NCBI RefSeq assembly: GCF_039778605.1
Contig: NZ_CP156060.1
Span: 2,480,001 to 2,544,000, forward strand
Source: Flavobacterium sp. WV_118_3
Lineage (GTDB): Bacteria; Bacteroidota; Bacteroidia; Flavobacteriales; Flavobacteriaceae
Reading direction: 5' to 3'
Length of the DNA: 64,000 nucleotides
Shown: positions 28,401 through 37,320 of the stretch, piece after piece
How the letters are laid out: each line of letters begins with the position of its first letter
Position numbering within the stretch: position 1 is the first letter of the stretch
Made by a program: the position numbers and the translations under genes
Notes under the pieces: model-generated
What the model saw: the letters and a program-made list of their open reading frames with translations, nothing else
Databases searched by the model: none
Told to the model about the DNA's origin: nothing

Positions 28401-29429
28401 TTATTTTTTGTTCTTTTTCAAACTAGCTTTTGCTTTGAAAGCAGCAGCCATTTTGTTAACAGTTGATGCAGATCTACCTTGAGCAATAACACTATTGTCA
28501 TTTGGATTTAAGATCGTGAACACACCATTTTCTACTTTCACAGCAGCGATGATAGTAATATCACCGTTTCCAGCACCTGCAGTATTCTCACCTTCTGAGT
28601 TCGAAGTCAGGAATCCTGTAGTTTGTGTGTAAGAACCTGCCTGTAAAGTAGCAGAACCACCTCTGATATAATCAACAGTGATTGGAATGTTGAATTCTGG
28701 TAAACCAGCAGCAGGAACTCCTGCATCACCATAAAGGTATCCAACGATTAAGTAAGTACCATTTGGATAATCAGCCAATGGCATTACTAAATGCTCCGGA
28801 CAGTCACCAGTTTGTGCTCCGTCTCCAACTGGGTTGAAACCAGAATCAAAAACCAAGATGTCTACGTCATACTCGATATCACAAAGTGAATACGTCTGAC
28901 CTCCAGCTTCGAATGTTTTATCCCAAGCAAGTGTTAAGTCTAATTCGTCTTTCACTACGTTTTTAATCGTAATATTAACCGTTTGGTCAATTGTTCCGTT
29001 CATGTTGTGAGCCCCTGTAAGTTTTAAAGCAAGTAATTCATCTTGCTCATACTCATCATCAAGGACAGTTGGAATTGTAATTGTATAGGTAGATGTGTTA
29101 GCCGGGAAAGTTACTAAAAACCCATCCGTTCCTAATCCATCCTCAGCTCCAACTGCTACTCCAGGTAATGTAAAATCATCATCTATAGTTGCCGTACTGT
29201 TTCCTAAAACTTCCAGTTTAACTTCCATTGGAACGTTAGACACTTTACTCGTTTTAAGTACAAGCGTAACCGCATCACCTTCATTTACCGTATAGGCAGA
29301 AAATTCAGGGGAAATTGCTGGTTTTTCGTTGTAAACAAAGTCCGGATCATTATCGTTACAGGATACAAAAGCTAATCCTGTGAACAATAATGCAAAAGCT
29401 GAACTTAAATATCTTTTATTTTTTTTCAT
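28401..29429 (-). CDS. Surface lipoprotein with Calx-beta-like domain, end of the susCD operon
   Basis: A 342-residue lipoprotein: signal peptide with lipobox ending FVSC (Cys24), followed by the acidic NDNDPD stretch that in Bacteroidetes favours export to the cell surface. Residues about 40-155 have the Calx-beta pattern (VNEGDAVTLVLKTSKVS, then 'YTITIPTVLDDEYEQDELLALKLTG'). The remainder is beta-rich and unrecognised; the C-terminus is basic (AFKAKASLKKNKK). It follows a second lipoprotein by 16 bases, downstream of susC and susD. Such extra lipoproteins often bind the same ligand as SusD; that is inference. Confidence 0.82.
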   Translation of the reverse strand: MKKNKRYLSSAFALLFTGLAFVSCNDNDPDFVYNEKPAISPEFSAYTVNEGDAVTLVLKTSKVSNVPMEVKLEVLGNSTATIDDDFTLPGVAVGAEDGLGTDGFLVTFPANTSTYTITIPTVLDDEYEQDELLALKLTGAHNMNGTIDQTVNITIKNVVKDELDLTLAWDKTFEAGGQTYSLCDIEYDVDILVFDSGFNPVGDGAQTGDCPEHLVMPLADYPNGTYLIVGYLYGDAGVPAAGLPEFNIPITVDYIRGGSATLQAGSYTQTTGFLTSNSEGENTAGAGNGDITIIAAVKVENGVFTILNPNDNSVIAQGRSASTVNKMAAAFKAKASLKKNKK

Positions 29430-29445
29430 ATTTCTCTATTATTAT

Positions 29446-30225
29446 TTAATTCACTTTTCTGAATAGGTACGCTCTGTTTGAGTAGATACCTGTGATTGTA
29501 ACACTAGTCCATCTTAAATCACCATTTGCCTCAACTGTACCTGTTCCAGAGATTGGGTATTGGCTATTAGCATACCAATCAGTGATTGTTAATGTATCAC
29601 AAAGATCTGAGAAAAACATATCATACTGTGTATAACCCGGTGTAATATTAGATTTGTAAGAACCTACTCCAACCTCCGTAACTACAATCGGGAATGTCCC
29701 TGAAGTATATGATACCGAATAATTACCTGCTAAGTTAGAGAAACAAGAACCTACTAAAGTAATTGTTAATTTGCTGTAGTTTGATCCTACAACAGTTGCG
29801 CTAGAAGAAGAAGCTCCTGTAAGTTTAATTACAATAGTTTTATCATCGTTTACAACAACATTGTTACTGTGAACCGTAATAGGAATTACAACCGATTTGC
29901 TTCCAGCAGGAATAATTGCAGTATGATTAGCAGAAGCAAAATCAAACTCATGTCCTAATGTAGCAGTACTACTAGTTGCATCAAAATCATACGTAACAGC
30001 GATATCGCTATCAGCAGGTAAACTTTGGTTACCTCCGATTAATTCGACAACCATATTAACCGTTTTATCAGTTCCGTCAGTTACGATTCCATTACTTTGA
30101 GAAGTTTTGGAAAATCCAACGATAGCTCTTGAATCACCAAAGTATGGTGCTTCATCGCCTAGGTCACACGATACCGACACAGCGGCAGTTGCAACAAACA
30201 ATAATAATAATTTAATTTTTTTCAT
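29446..30225 (-). CDS. Surface lipoprotein with Calx-beta-like domain, third gene of the susCD operon
   Basis: A 259-residue lipoprotein: signal MKKIKLLLLFVATAAVSVSC with lipobox Cys20 and an acidic tail after it (DLGDEAP). The central part (about 35-160) shows a Calx-beta-like pattern ('NMVVELIGGNQSLPADSDIA', 'VIPITVHSNNVVVNDDKTIV' and IKLTG). The C-terminal 100 residues are beta-rich with two Cys and no recognised domain. It lies 29 bases after susD and 16 before the next lipoprotein, all in one transcript. It resembles its downstream neighbour in layout but not closely in sequence. Confidence 0.8.
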   Translation of the reverse strand: MKKIKLLLLFVATAAVSVSCDLGDEAPYFGDSRAIVGFSKTSQSNGIVTDGTDKTVNMVVELIGGNQSLPADSDIAVTYDFDATSSTATLGHEFDFASANHTAIIPAGSKSVVIPITVHSNNVVVNDDKTIVIKLTGASSSSATVVGSNYSKLTITLVGSCFSNLAGNYSVSYTSGTFPIVVTEVGVGSYKSNITPGYTQYDMFFSDLCDTLTITDWYANSQYPISGTGTVEANGDLRWTSVTITGIYSNRAYLFRKVN

Positions 30226-30254
30226 ATTTAATAGTATTTTGAGGTTATCACCAA

Positions 30255-31751
30255 TTATGGTAATGCCCAGAAGATTTTATTATTAAATGCATCATTTTGA
30301 GACTGACTAGGTACGTTGTTACCATTTGCAGTATACTCCGAGTTCGGGTACATTAAACGTACTGGTTTTGCAGGTCTTGTAGCTGTTAAAGCTAAATCCG
30401 TTACAGGGAAACCAGTTCTTGTATACTCGATCCAAGACTCGATACCATTGATACCCATTAAAGCAATCCATTTCTGAATCATAATGGTTTCAATTTTATT
30501 AGTTGAATTTACCCATCCAATTTTAGGGCTAACCGCACCTCCTGCATTTGAAAGATCGATATAAGTCTGTGCATCCGCTGTTGTTAATCCTAAAAGAACG
30601 AAAGATTTTTTAATACCTTCTTCAAATAAGCCTTGAGCAGAACCAGATAGGTAACCTCTATGTACCGCTTCAGCTTGCAAGAAATAACTTTCAGCAGCAG
30701 TAAAGATATATCCGTCTTGCGCAGAATTTTTGATCAAACCAGGACCAAGATTCGCTAAGTTGTCCGGAGCTTCGATACCAGTTTGCCCCTGGATAACTCC
30801 AGCCCAAGATCCACCGTTTTGTTTGAATAATCTAGCTAAACGTCCGTCTGGCACACCATATTTACTACCGTTAAGCGATTTGATCGCGTTGTCCGTAGCT
30901 ACAGTAGAAGTATAAGAAGCTCTTTCTGTAGTTTCGTTGATTTGGAATCCGTACGTGTTATAGAACGGGTTTTGTCTGTCGTTATTCGCATTTGAATAAC
31001 CAGGGTTAACCGTAGCATCAGTTGTGATGAAATCAGCACCAGCTAATTCAGCGAACTCAGCATTTAAGTAAGTCTGACTAGCAGCAACACCAGATTCTCT
31101 GATTAACAATCTTAATTTGATTGTGTTTGCTAATTTCTTCCAGTTTGTCATGTTTCCTTTAAATACAGGATCTTCTAATCCAACTGCATTTGTTCCGGCA
31201 GGAGCATTATCAATCATTTCGATTGCATCCTCTAACTGTACCACTAAATCTCTATAAATAGTTTGTGCGTTATCATAAACCGGTGTAGTGTTTAATGGAT
31301 TGTGCGCCTGAGAATAAGGCATATCACCATATAAATCTACTAAATACTGGAAGTAGAACGTTTTCATGATTTTTGCGATAGCCTTGTGGTTGTCGTAATT
31401 ATCAGCAGGGAAATTCTGGATGTTTGTTAAACCTAAAGTCGTTAAAAACAAATTCTCCCAAATTCTTGAATAGAATGAGTTATCGATATTTAAGTCAAAC
31501 TCTACAGTATAAATACCCGTTACCGAGTTAACGTTTCCACCCCAGCTGTTCATAAATAAGTTTCCTAATGCATTTGGCATTGTAGAAAATGAACGGTAAG
31601 GCTGAGTGATCGCTCCACTTAAAGCTAAGTTCGGCGTTACGTTTTCATAAGTAGGGTTGTTAGGTGACTGATTGATATCTAAGTAATCGTCACAAGAGGA
31701 CAATCCTAATGCTGCTACTAATGAAAATAAATGTATTTTGTACTTTTTCAT
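30255..31751 (-). CDS. SusD/RagB-family outer-membrane lipoprotein
   Basis: A 498-residue SusD-like lipoprotein that caps the TonB-dependent channel encoded just upstream. The lipobox is GLSSC (Cys20) followed by DDYLDINQSPNNPTYE, the standard SusD beginning. The helical TPR-type repeats are visible (KIMKTFYFQYLVDLYGDMPY), and the C-terminal region has 'FTAAESYFLQAEAVHRG' and 'IMIQKWIALMGINGIESWIE', typical of the SusD_2 subfamily. It starts 12 bases before the end of the intergenic gap after susC. The ligand is unknown; there is no glycoside hydrolase nearby, so a peptide or other oligomer is as likely as a glycan. Confidence 0.93.
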   Translation of the reverse strand: MKKYKIHLFSLVAALGLSSCDDYLDINQSPNNPTYENVTPNLALSGAITQPYRSFSTMPNALGNLFMNSWGGNVNSVTGIYTVEFDLNIDNSFYSRIWENLFLTTLGLTNIQNFPADNYDNHKAIAKIMKTFYFQYLVDLYGDMPYSQAHNPLNTTPVYDNAQTIYRDLVVQLEDAIEMIDNAPAGTNAVGLEDPVFKGNMTNWKKLANTIKLRLLIRESGVAASQTYLNAEFAELAGADFITTDATVNPGYSNANNDRQNPFYNTYGFQINETTERASYTSTVATDNAIKSLNGSKYGVPDGRLARLFKQNGGSWAGVIQGQTGIEAPDNLANLGPGLIKNSAQDGYIFTAAESYFLQAEAVHRGYLSGSAQGLFEEGIKKSFVLLGLTTADAQTYIDLSNAGGAVSPKIGWVNSTNKIETIMIQKWIALMGINGIESWIEYTRTGFPVTDLALTATRPAKPVRLMYPNSEYTANGNNVPSQSQNDAFNNKIFWALP

Positions 31752-31762
31752 ACTTCTTTTAA

Positions 31763-34700
31763 TTAAAACGTTAAGTTAAGACTGAAACCAACAGTTCTAG
31801 TGTTTGGATACTGGTTAGTTCCTCCTGCTCCACTATTACTAGTACCAGAAGCTAAACCTACAGCATTACCATTATTAATTGATGATTCAGGATCGTCATA
31901 TCCTCTGTTTTCTCTAGCTAATACTGTAAATGGATTTCTCGCATTCACACCAACTCTTAAGCTAGTTAAACCTGTTCTTTCTAACATTTTAGCTGGAATT
32001 GCATAGCTTAAAGATAACTCACGTACTTTGAAAGCAGTAGCATCTAAAATGTAGTTCTCATCGATGTTTGAATAAATGTTTGCATAATACTGTTGTACTC
32101 CGATTGAAGAACCACCACCTGTAACTACAGAGTTGTTCGCCACGTAAGTTCCAGTGTTAGCATCTAAGTAAGAAGAGTTAGGAATAATGAATCCACCTCT
32201 TCCGTTTTCAGCTGAATCAACTAAATAACCGAAGTTAGTTAATGTATTTTTAGTACCTGAATAGTACTGGTGTCCAGTTCTGTAATCCATTACAGCTGCT
32301 AAACGTAATCCTTTGAAATCAATAGAGGTATTTAAACCTAAGATGTAATCCGGAGTAGTTTTACCTAACTTCATTAACTCCGTAGATTTAAGTGGGTTAC
32401 CAGTGTTTGGATCAACGATGATACGTCCTTCTCCATCTCTTTGGTATCCGAAACCTTTGATGATTGGATATTCTTCACCTTCTTCAGCGAAGATACCGTA
32501 AGTTCCATAAGGAGAGTAGATTGCTACTGAGTTTGTATTGTCAGCAACTTTTTCTACTGTAGTTTTCGTTTTAGAGAAGCTGAATTTAGCATCCCATGTG
32601 AAATCTTTCGTTTTGATAGGTGTAATACCTAAGTCAATCTCAATACCTTTAGTTTTAGTAGCACCAATGTTTGTTGTATAGTTAGGGTTACCAGAAGCGT
32701 AAGAAGCACTTGTTGTTGTGATCAAATCAGTATTGTCACTTAAATAACCTGCTACATCTAAAGTAATTCTATCTTTTAAGAAACCTAAGTTAATACTAGC
32801 CTCTTTCGTTACATAAAACTCTGGCTTGATATAAGGATTCGTTCTTGAGTTGTAAGCGATTGTTGGCTGTACGTTTGGCACATAAGAGTTAATTCCATTG
32901 AATGGATAACCTGTACTTCTTGTATATAGGTTATTGATCTCATAAGCAGCAATATTATTTGCACTACCTACTTTTACGATACTCGCTGTAATTTTAGCGT
33001 AAGAAAGAACGTTGTTATCTTTTAATGATTCAAACGCTTTTGTAGGAATGAAAGATAAACCTGCAGATGGATAGAAGAAGTTGTTGTTCGATTTATCTAA
33101 GAAAGATACCCACTCATTTCTTCCTGTTAAGTTCAAGAATAAATAATCTTTATAACCTAAGTCAACGTTTCCAAAGAATGCAAATCTTCTTGATCTAGCG
33201 AATGAATTTGTAGCATTCGGTACACTTGATACGTTAGAGATATTGTATAATCCAGGGATTGCTAACTGAGATCCTGATGCTCCAGTTGAAGTAGCATAAA
33301 CATCTTGTACGTTGTTACCAATATTAACTTTTAAGTTAAGGTCTTTTGTTAAATCATAATCAAAGTTGATCAATAAATCAGCATACAATCTTCTTGTAGA
33401 TCCGTTAGATGTAGACAATGAAGAAATAACTGACTGGTTACCATTTCCGTAACGGTATGGATCAACATAATCATTGGTATAACCTAACGTTTTAGTACTA
33501 GAAAGGTTAACACCTGCAGTGTACGAAACGTTGATGTTTTTGTTTACTTCAAAACCAATTTTTCCAATTCCGTTGAAAACGTCTGCATTCGACTGGTTTC
33601 TTACGTTATCACGTACCCAGTAAGGGTTTCTCATATAGTAGCTATATCCATGTAAGTTACCTCCGTTTTCAAACATTTCGATTGGAACGTTTGTTGGCGT
33701 TTGTAATAAATCATAGTATAAACTTGAACTTGTAGTTCTAGACTCTTGTGTAGTATATTGAGCATTCCCCTCAACATTCCATCTTCCGATTTTTTTACCA
33801 GCTTTGAATTGGAAGTTTGTTCTATCCAAAACGTCATCCTGAACGATAAACTCGTTTCTTAATTTGTTAGCTGTAAAGAAAAGGTATCCATCCTCGTTTC
33901 CTGAAGATAATGAAACACCATTTTGTGTTAACACTCCAGTTTTGAAGAATTTCTTGATATTATCACTTCCTAAAGAACGGTAAGGCAACATAAAGAAGCT
34001 ACCGTCTGCCTGTGGCAAACCTGTAGGCTGGATAGAACCATCAAATTCTGGTCCCCAAGTACCATTCTCATAAGAATAGTGTTGTCCATCCCATCCTTGT
34101 CCGTATCTTGTTTGTCTTTCCGGAAGGTAAGCAACTGTAGAAAAGTCAATTGAAGAGTTAACCGAGATTGACATTTTCTGACCTTGAGTTGATCCTTTTT
34201 TAGTAGTAACAATCAATACCCCGTTAACACCATCAGATCCATACAACGCAGCTCCCTGAGAACCTTTAATTGTATTAACCGACTCGATAACCTCTGTTGG
34301 CAACTGCTGTAATACAGCAGCAGTAGAGATAACTCCGTCAATTACAACCAAAGCCTGGTTGTTCTGAGTGATTGATTTAGGAGCACGGATAACGATTCTT
34401 GTAGTTGCATCAACTGCAGAGTTCGTCTGGTTGATTTGTAAACCAGATACTTTACCAGTTAATGACTGAATCGCATTCGGAGAAGCTGCCTGTGTTAACT
34501 CTTTCGATTTAACAACCTGGTTAGCTGAAGTGATTGCATCCTGTCTCTTTTTGATACCTAAAGCTCCAACAACAACTTCGTTTAATTGTTTTGCTTCTGA
34601 TTGCAACGCAACGTTAACTTTGTTTGAAGCTCCAACTGTTACAGTAGAAGTCTCCATTCCAACAAATGTGTACACTAACACTTGTCCTTGTTTTGCTTTG

Positions 34701-34888
34701 ATGGAGTAATTACCATCCATATCAGTTTGTGTGCCTTGTGTTGTTCCTTTAATAACAACACTAACACCAGGTAACGGTAAACCTCCTTCGGTCACTGTAC
34801 CTGTAACAGTTTTCTCCTGTTGTGCGAACGAAAACTGCATCGAAAACGCTAGTAAAAGCGTAAAAATCCATTTAAACTTCGATCTCAT
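31763..34888 (-). CDS. SusC/RagA-family TonB-linked outer-membrane transporter
   Basis: A 1041-residue TonB-dependent channel. After the signal peptide (to SFAQ, residue 22) come the carboxypeptidase-regulatory-like domain (VTGTVTEGGLPLPGVSVVIK, about 28-100), the plug (about 105-235, with 'NAIQSLTGKVSGLQINQT' and 'IKGSQGAALYGSDGVNGVLIV') and a 22-strand barrel to the C-terminal NLTF. The segment LNEVVVGALG is the usual SusC link before the plug. It heads an operon with susD and two lipoproteins. Codon use is strongly biased, indicating high expression. Confidence 0.95.
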   Translation of the reverse strand: MRSKFKWIFTLLLAFSMQFSFAQQEKTVTGTVTEGGLPLPGVSVVIKGTTQGTQTDMDGNYSIKAKQGQVLVYTFVGMETSTVTVGASNKVNVALQSEAKQLNEVVVGALGIKKRQDAITSANQVVKSKELTQAASPNAIQSLTGKVSGLQINQTNSAVDATTRIVIRAPKSITQNNQALVVIDGVISTAAVLQQLPTEVIESVNTIKGSQGAALYGSDGVNGVLIVTTKKGSTQGQKMSISVNSSIDFSTVAYLPERQTRYGQGWDGQHYSYENGTWGPEFDGSIQPTGLPQADGSFFMLPYRSLGSDNIKKFFKTGVLTQNGVSLSSGNEDGYLFFTANKLRNEFIVQDDVLDRTNFQFKAGKKIGRWNVEGNAQYTTQESRTTSSSLYYDLLQTPTNVPIEMFENGGNLHGYSYYMRNPYWVRDNVRNQSNADVFNGIGKIGFEVNKNINVSYTAGVNLSSTKTLGYTNDYVDPYRYGNGNQSVISSLSTSNGSTRRLYADLLINFDYDLTKDLNLKVNIGNNVQDVYATSTGASGSQLAIPGLYNISNVSSVPNATNSFARSRRFAFFGNVDLGYKDYLFLNLTGRNEWVSFLDKSNNNFFYPSAGLSFIPTKAFESLKDNNVLSYAKITASIVKVGSANNIAAYEINNLYTRSTGYPFNGINSYVPNVQPTIAYNSRTNPYIKPEFYVTKEASINLGFLKDRITLDVAGYLSDNTDLITTTSASYASGNPNYTTNIGATKTKGIEIDLGITPIKTKDFTWDAKFSFSKTKTTVEKVADNTNSVAIYSPYGTYGIFAEEGEEYPIIKGFGYQRDGEGRIIVDPNTGNPLKSTELMKLGKTTPDYILGLNTSIDFKGLRLAAVMDYRTGHQYYSGTKNTLTNFGYLVDSAENGRGGFIIPNSSYLDANTGTYVANNSVVTGGGSSIGVQQYYANIYSNIDENYILDATAFKVRELSLSYAIPAKMLERTGLTSLRVGVNARNPFTVLARENRGYDDPESSINNGNAVGLASGTSNSGAGGTNQYPNTRTVGFSLNLTF

Positions 34889-34944
34889 ATTAAATTTATT
34901 TGAGTTAGTTATTCCGCAAACTTCTTAATAATTTCTTAAATAAA

Positions 34945-34952
34945 CAAATATA
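34945..34952 (-). promoter_or_regulatory. Promoter -7 box of the susCD operon
   Basis: On the minus strand TATATTTG, an exact TAnnTTTG, lies 56 bases before the susC ATG. No anti-sigma factor or ECF sigma gene is adjacent, and the box is of the vegetative type. Confidence 0.7.
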
Positions 34953-35086
34953 ATATAGGAATTATAGCATTTTATTTGTGTTAAAAAAAGCCATTTAGAA
35001 ATACACTATATCAAAAAAACTCCCTTATTATACTGCGGTTTACTCAAAATATTTGTGTTTTTTTTGTACATTTACCAAAAACAAAA

Positions 35087-35686
35087 ATGCTGCTACAGAA
35101 TTACTCTAAGTTAACATTGGAAGCCGGAACCGACGAGGCCGGAAGAGGCTGTCTAGCCGGTCCTGTTACCGCTGCAGCCGTGATTTTACCGGATAATGTG
35201 ATCATCGAAAAGCTAAACGATTCGAAGAAATTGTCCGAAATTACACGGGAAAAACTAAAACACATAATAGAAGAAGTAGCGCTGTGTTTTAAAGTAATTC
35301 ACCTCGAACCCGAGATTATCGACGAGATCAACATCCTCAATGCTTCGATACAAGCCATGCAAACCTGCCTTATCAACCTAAACCCAACTCCCAATTATAT
35401 TATCGTGGACGGCAACCGTTTTAAACCGGTTCAGGACATTCCCTATAGCTGTATCGTTAAAGGCGATAGCAAATACCTAAGTATTGCTGCTGCTTCGGTT
35501 CTGGCCAAAACCTATCGCGACGAATATATGAATCGCATACATGAAGAATATCCCATGTACAACTGGAAAAAAAACAAAGGCTACCCTACTATCGAACACC
35601 GGGAAGCGATTCGAAAATACGGAACCACACCTTATCACCGGAAGTCGTTTCGCCTACTTCCGGAACAATTAAAACTGGAATTATAA
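35087..35686 (+). CDS. rnhB: Ribonuclease HII
   Basis: A 199-residue enzyme that removes RNA, including single ribonucleotides, from DNA-RNA hybrids. The signature [19 protein letters not shown] (residues 14-32) contains the catalytic Asp-Glu pair. Further family stretches are 'LNDSKKLS' near residue 45, the Asp in 'YIIVDGNRF' near 107 and '[20 protein letters not shown]' near 125-145. It is complete and of usual length. A near-consensus box TACATTTA at 35067-35074 may be its promoter. It converges on lipB and shares a terminator with it. Confidence 0.95.
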   Translation: MLLQNYSKLTLEAGTDEAGRGCLAGPVTAAAVILPDNVIIEKLNDSKKLSEITREKLKHIIEEVALCFKVIHLEPEIIDEINILNASIQAMQTCLINLNPTPNYIIVDGNRFKPVQDIPYSCIVKGDSKYLSIAAASVLAKTYRDEYMNRIHEEYPMYNWKKNKGYPTIEHREAIRKYGTTPYHRKSFRLLPEQLKLEL

Positions 35687-35693
35687 CCACAAA

Positions 35694-35725
35694 AAAAATC
35701 CTGATAAAATTTTATCAGGATTTTT
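35694..35725. terminator. Bidirectional terminator between rnhB and lipB
   Basis: A perfect 16-bp palindrome (AAAAATCCTGATAAAA and its complement) with A and T runs at the ends, between two converging genes. Confidence 0.9.
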
Positions 35726-35746
35726 CTTTATAAAATACTATAATTT

Positions 35747-36448
35747 TTAGTCTTTGATTTCTGCCTCAAACAAGGCCGCAAAATGTTTTTTAATTTTTGC
35801 CTTTACTTCTTCCTCATCCACTTTTGCAACACCCAACTCTACATGTAAGGAAGTAACCGCCTTGTCTTTTATGCCACATGGGATGATATTATCAAAATAA
35901 CCCAAATCAGAATTTACATTTAGCGCAAACCCATGCATCGTTACCCATCGCGAAGCGCGCACTCCCATCGCACATATTTTTCGCGCAAACGGCGTACCTA
36001 CCCCAAGCCATACTCCGGTTTCCCCTTCGCTTCGCTCACACTGCAATCCGTATTCTGCAAGGGTTCGAATGATAGCTTCTTCCAGAAAACGAAGGTATTT
36101 ATGAATATCGGTAAAAAAGTTCTCCAGATCCAGAATCGGATAACCAACCACTTGTCCCGGTCCGTGATAGGTAATATCACCGCCACGGTTAATTTTATAA
36201 TAAGAAGCACCTTTATCGGCCAACTGTTTTTCATTAAGCAACAGATTCGCAAAGTCACCACTTTTCCCAAGCGTATACACATGTGGGTGTTCTACAAATA
36301 AAAAATAATTGGGCGTTACCTCCTCTTTTTCTTCTCTCCTGTTAGCAATCTTGATATCCAGAATCTCTTTAAATAAAGATTCCTGATAATCCCAAACCTC
36401 TTTATAATCTTTTAATCCGAGATCCCGTAATACAATCTGTTTGTTCAT
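35747..36448 (-). CDS. lipB: Octanoyl-[acyl-carrier-protein]:protein N-octanoyltransferase
   Basis: A 233-residue LipB, which moves octanoyl from ACP to lipoyl domains as the first step of lipoate synthesis. Clear motifs: FVEHPHVYTLGKSGD (near 53-67), 'INRGGDITYHGPGQVVGYPI' (about 85-104) and KICAMGVRASRWVTMHGFALNV with the acyl-accepting Cys and conserved Lys. The start is set at ATG 36448 (MNKQIVLRDLG). An upstream ATG at 36454 would overlap the stop codon of the preceding lipoprotein gene by TAATG and is a fair alternative. It is co-transcribed with that lipoprotein gene. Confidence 0.95.
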   Translation of the reverse strand: MNKQIVLRDLGLKDYKEVWDYQESLFKEILDIKIANRREEKEEVTPNYFLFVEHPHVYTLGKSGDFANLLLNEKQLADKGASYYKINRGGDITYHGPGQVVGYPILDLENFFTDIHKYLRFLEEAIIRTLAEYGLQCERSEGETGVWLGVGTPFARKICAMGVRASRWVTMHGFALNVNSDLGYFDNIIPCGIKDKAVTSLHVELGVAKVDEEEVKAKIKKHFAALFEAEIKD

Positions 36449-36453
36449 CGTCA

Positions 36454-37188
36454 TTATTTTTTCTCCAGAACCACCTCAAAGTTCATCACTTCGGGTCTTT
36501 CTATATAATCTATAAACGGATATTGCAAGGTTACCGTTTTTCTGTCGTCACTAAAAACCGGATCTTTTGCGGTAATCGATTTTATCTTTTTCGGAAAATG
36601 GTATTTTACGGTATACGTAAAAGCCTCTATCATCGGCCGGATCGTCGCCAGGCTATCCGTGAGCTGCTTTTGAATGGCCGGATCTTTTACCGCCGCCTTA
36701 CGGGTAAATTTTTTCCCGTCGAACGAATACTTTAAATCGGTAGTCATCTTATCCATATCCGATAGTCTGCCTTTCTCTCCGCTTCCATTCGTTTTCAAAT
36801 CGTCCATCGTTTTTACAACCGACAACGCATCAACCAAATCCGATGGTTTTTTAAAATCACTGAAAAGTGTAAACAAAAATGATTTTTCCACTTGATCCAC
36901 ATGCGTCCGAACCGAAAAGCTTTCCAGGTTTTTCAAACGTTGCTGTTCTGCCAATGGCAATTTGGCAATACTATCTTTTCGTTCGTCCATCAATGATTTT
37001 AAGGTAAACGTCGAATCAATTTTCCGATCGCCTTGTTCAGCCGCAATGCTCATCATCGCCGACGCATCGACATCCAACGAAAATTTACCGCTTCCATCGG
37101 GATTCAAATAAATAGTCTCTGTAAAATTACACGCAGTCATCACAACTGCAACAACCAAAGTAAGGACAAATCGGATTTTTTTCTTCAT
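36454..37188 (-). CDS. Lipoprotein of unknown function
   Basis: A 244-residue lipoprotein from the start MKKKIRFVLTLVVAVVMTAC, with lipobox Cys20; nine further upstream codons are without function in the signal peptide. The mature part begins NFTETIYLNPDGSGKFSLDVD, a pattern seen in uncharacterised Bacteroidetes lipoproteins, and continues with a charged helical region (about 55-100) and a beta-rich end (YTVKYHFPKKIKSITAKDP). There is no recognised catalytic motif. The stop codon touches the lipB start. It diverges from lysS across a gap of 132 bases with promoters for both. Confidence 0.78.
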   Translation of the reverse strand: MKKKIRFVLTLVVAVVMTACNFTETIYLNPDGSGKFSLDVDASAMMSIAAEQGDRKIDSTFTLKSLMDERKDSIAKLPLAEQQRLKNLESFSVRTHVDQVEKSFLFTLFSDFKKPSDLVDALSVVKTMDDLKTNGSGEKGRLSDMDKMTTDLKYSFDGKKFTRKAAVKDPAIQKQLTDSLATIRPMIEAFTYTVKYHFPKKIKSITAKDPVFSDDRKTVTLQYPFIDYIERPEVMNFEVVLEKK

Positions 37189-37212
37189 AAATTCAGGCTT
37201 CAAATTTGCTTT

Positions 37213-37220
37213 CAAAGATA
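37213..37220 (-). promoter_or_regulatory. Promoter -7 box of the lipoprotein-lipB operon
   Basis: On the minus strand TATCTTTG, an exact TAnnTTTG, is 24 bases before the lipoprotein ATG. Confidence 0.68.
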
Positions 37221-37290
37221 CGATTTTCCATCTGCAATACCTTTATTATCATTTTCAAAATTTGAAATTGATTCCTTTTTAAAATATGTC

Positions 37291-37298
37291 TATCTTTG
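37291..37298 (+). promoter_or_regulatory. Promoter -7 box of lysS
   Basis: TATCTTTG, an exact TAnnTTTG, is 22 bases before the lysS ATG. A TTG at 37268-37270 stands 20 bases upstream and may be the -33 element. Confidence 0.75.
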
Positions 37299-37320
37299 CC
37301 CACTTAAAAAAATCACAATT

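Noticed and set aside
35052..35074. TTTG ... TACATTTA as a full rnhB promoter
   Set aside because: The spacer between the two elements is only 11 bases, too short; the -7-like box alone is kept as a possibility in the rnhB entry.
37033..37320. Extended lysS start, 96 codons earlier
   Set aside because: It covers the divergent promoters and the start of the lipoprotein gene; LysRS homology begins at 37321.
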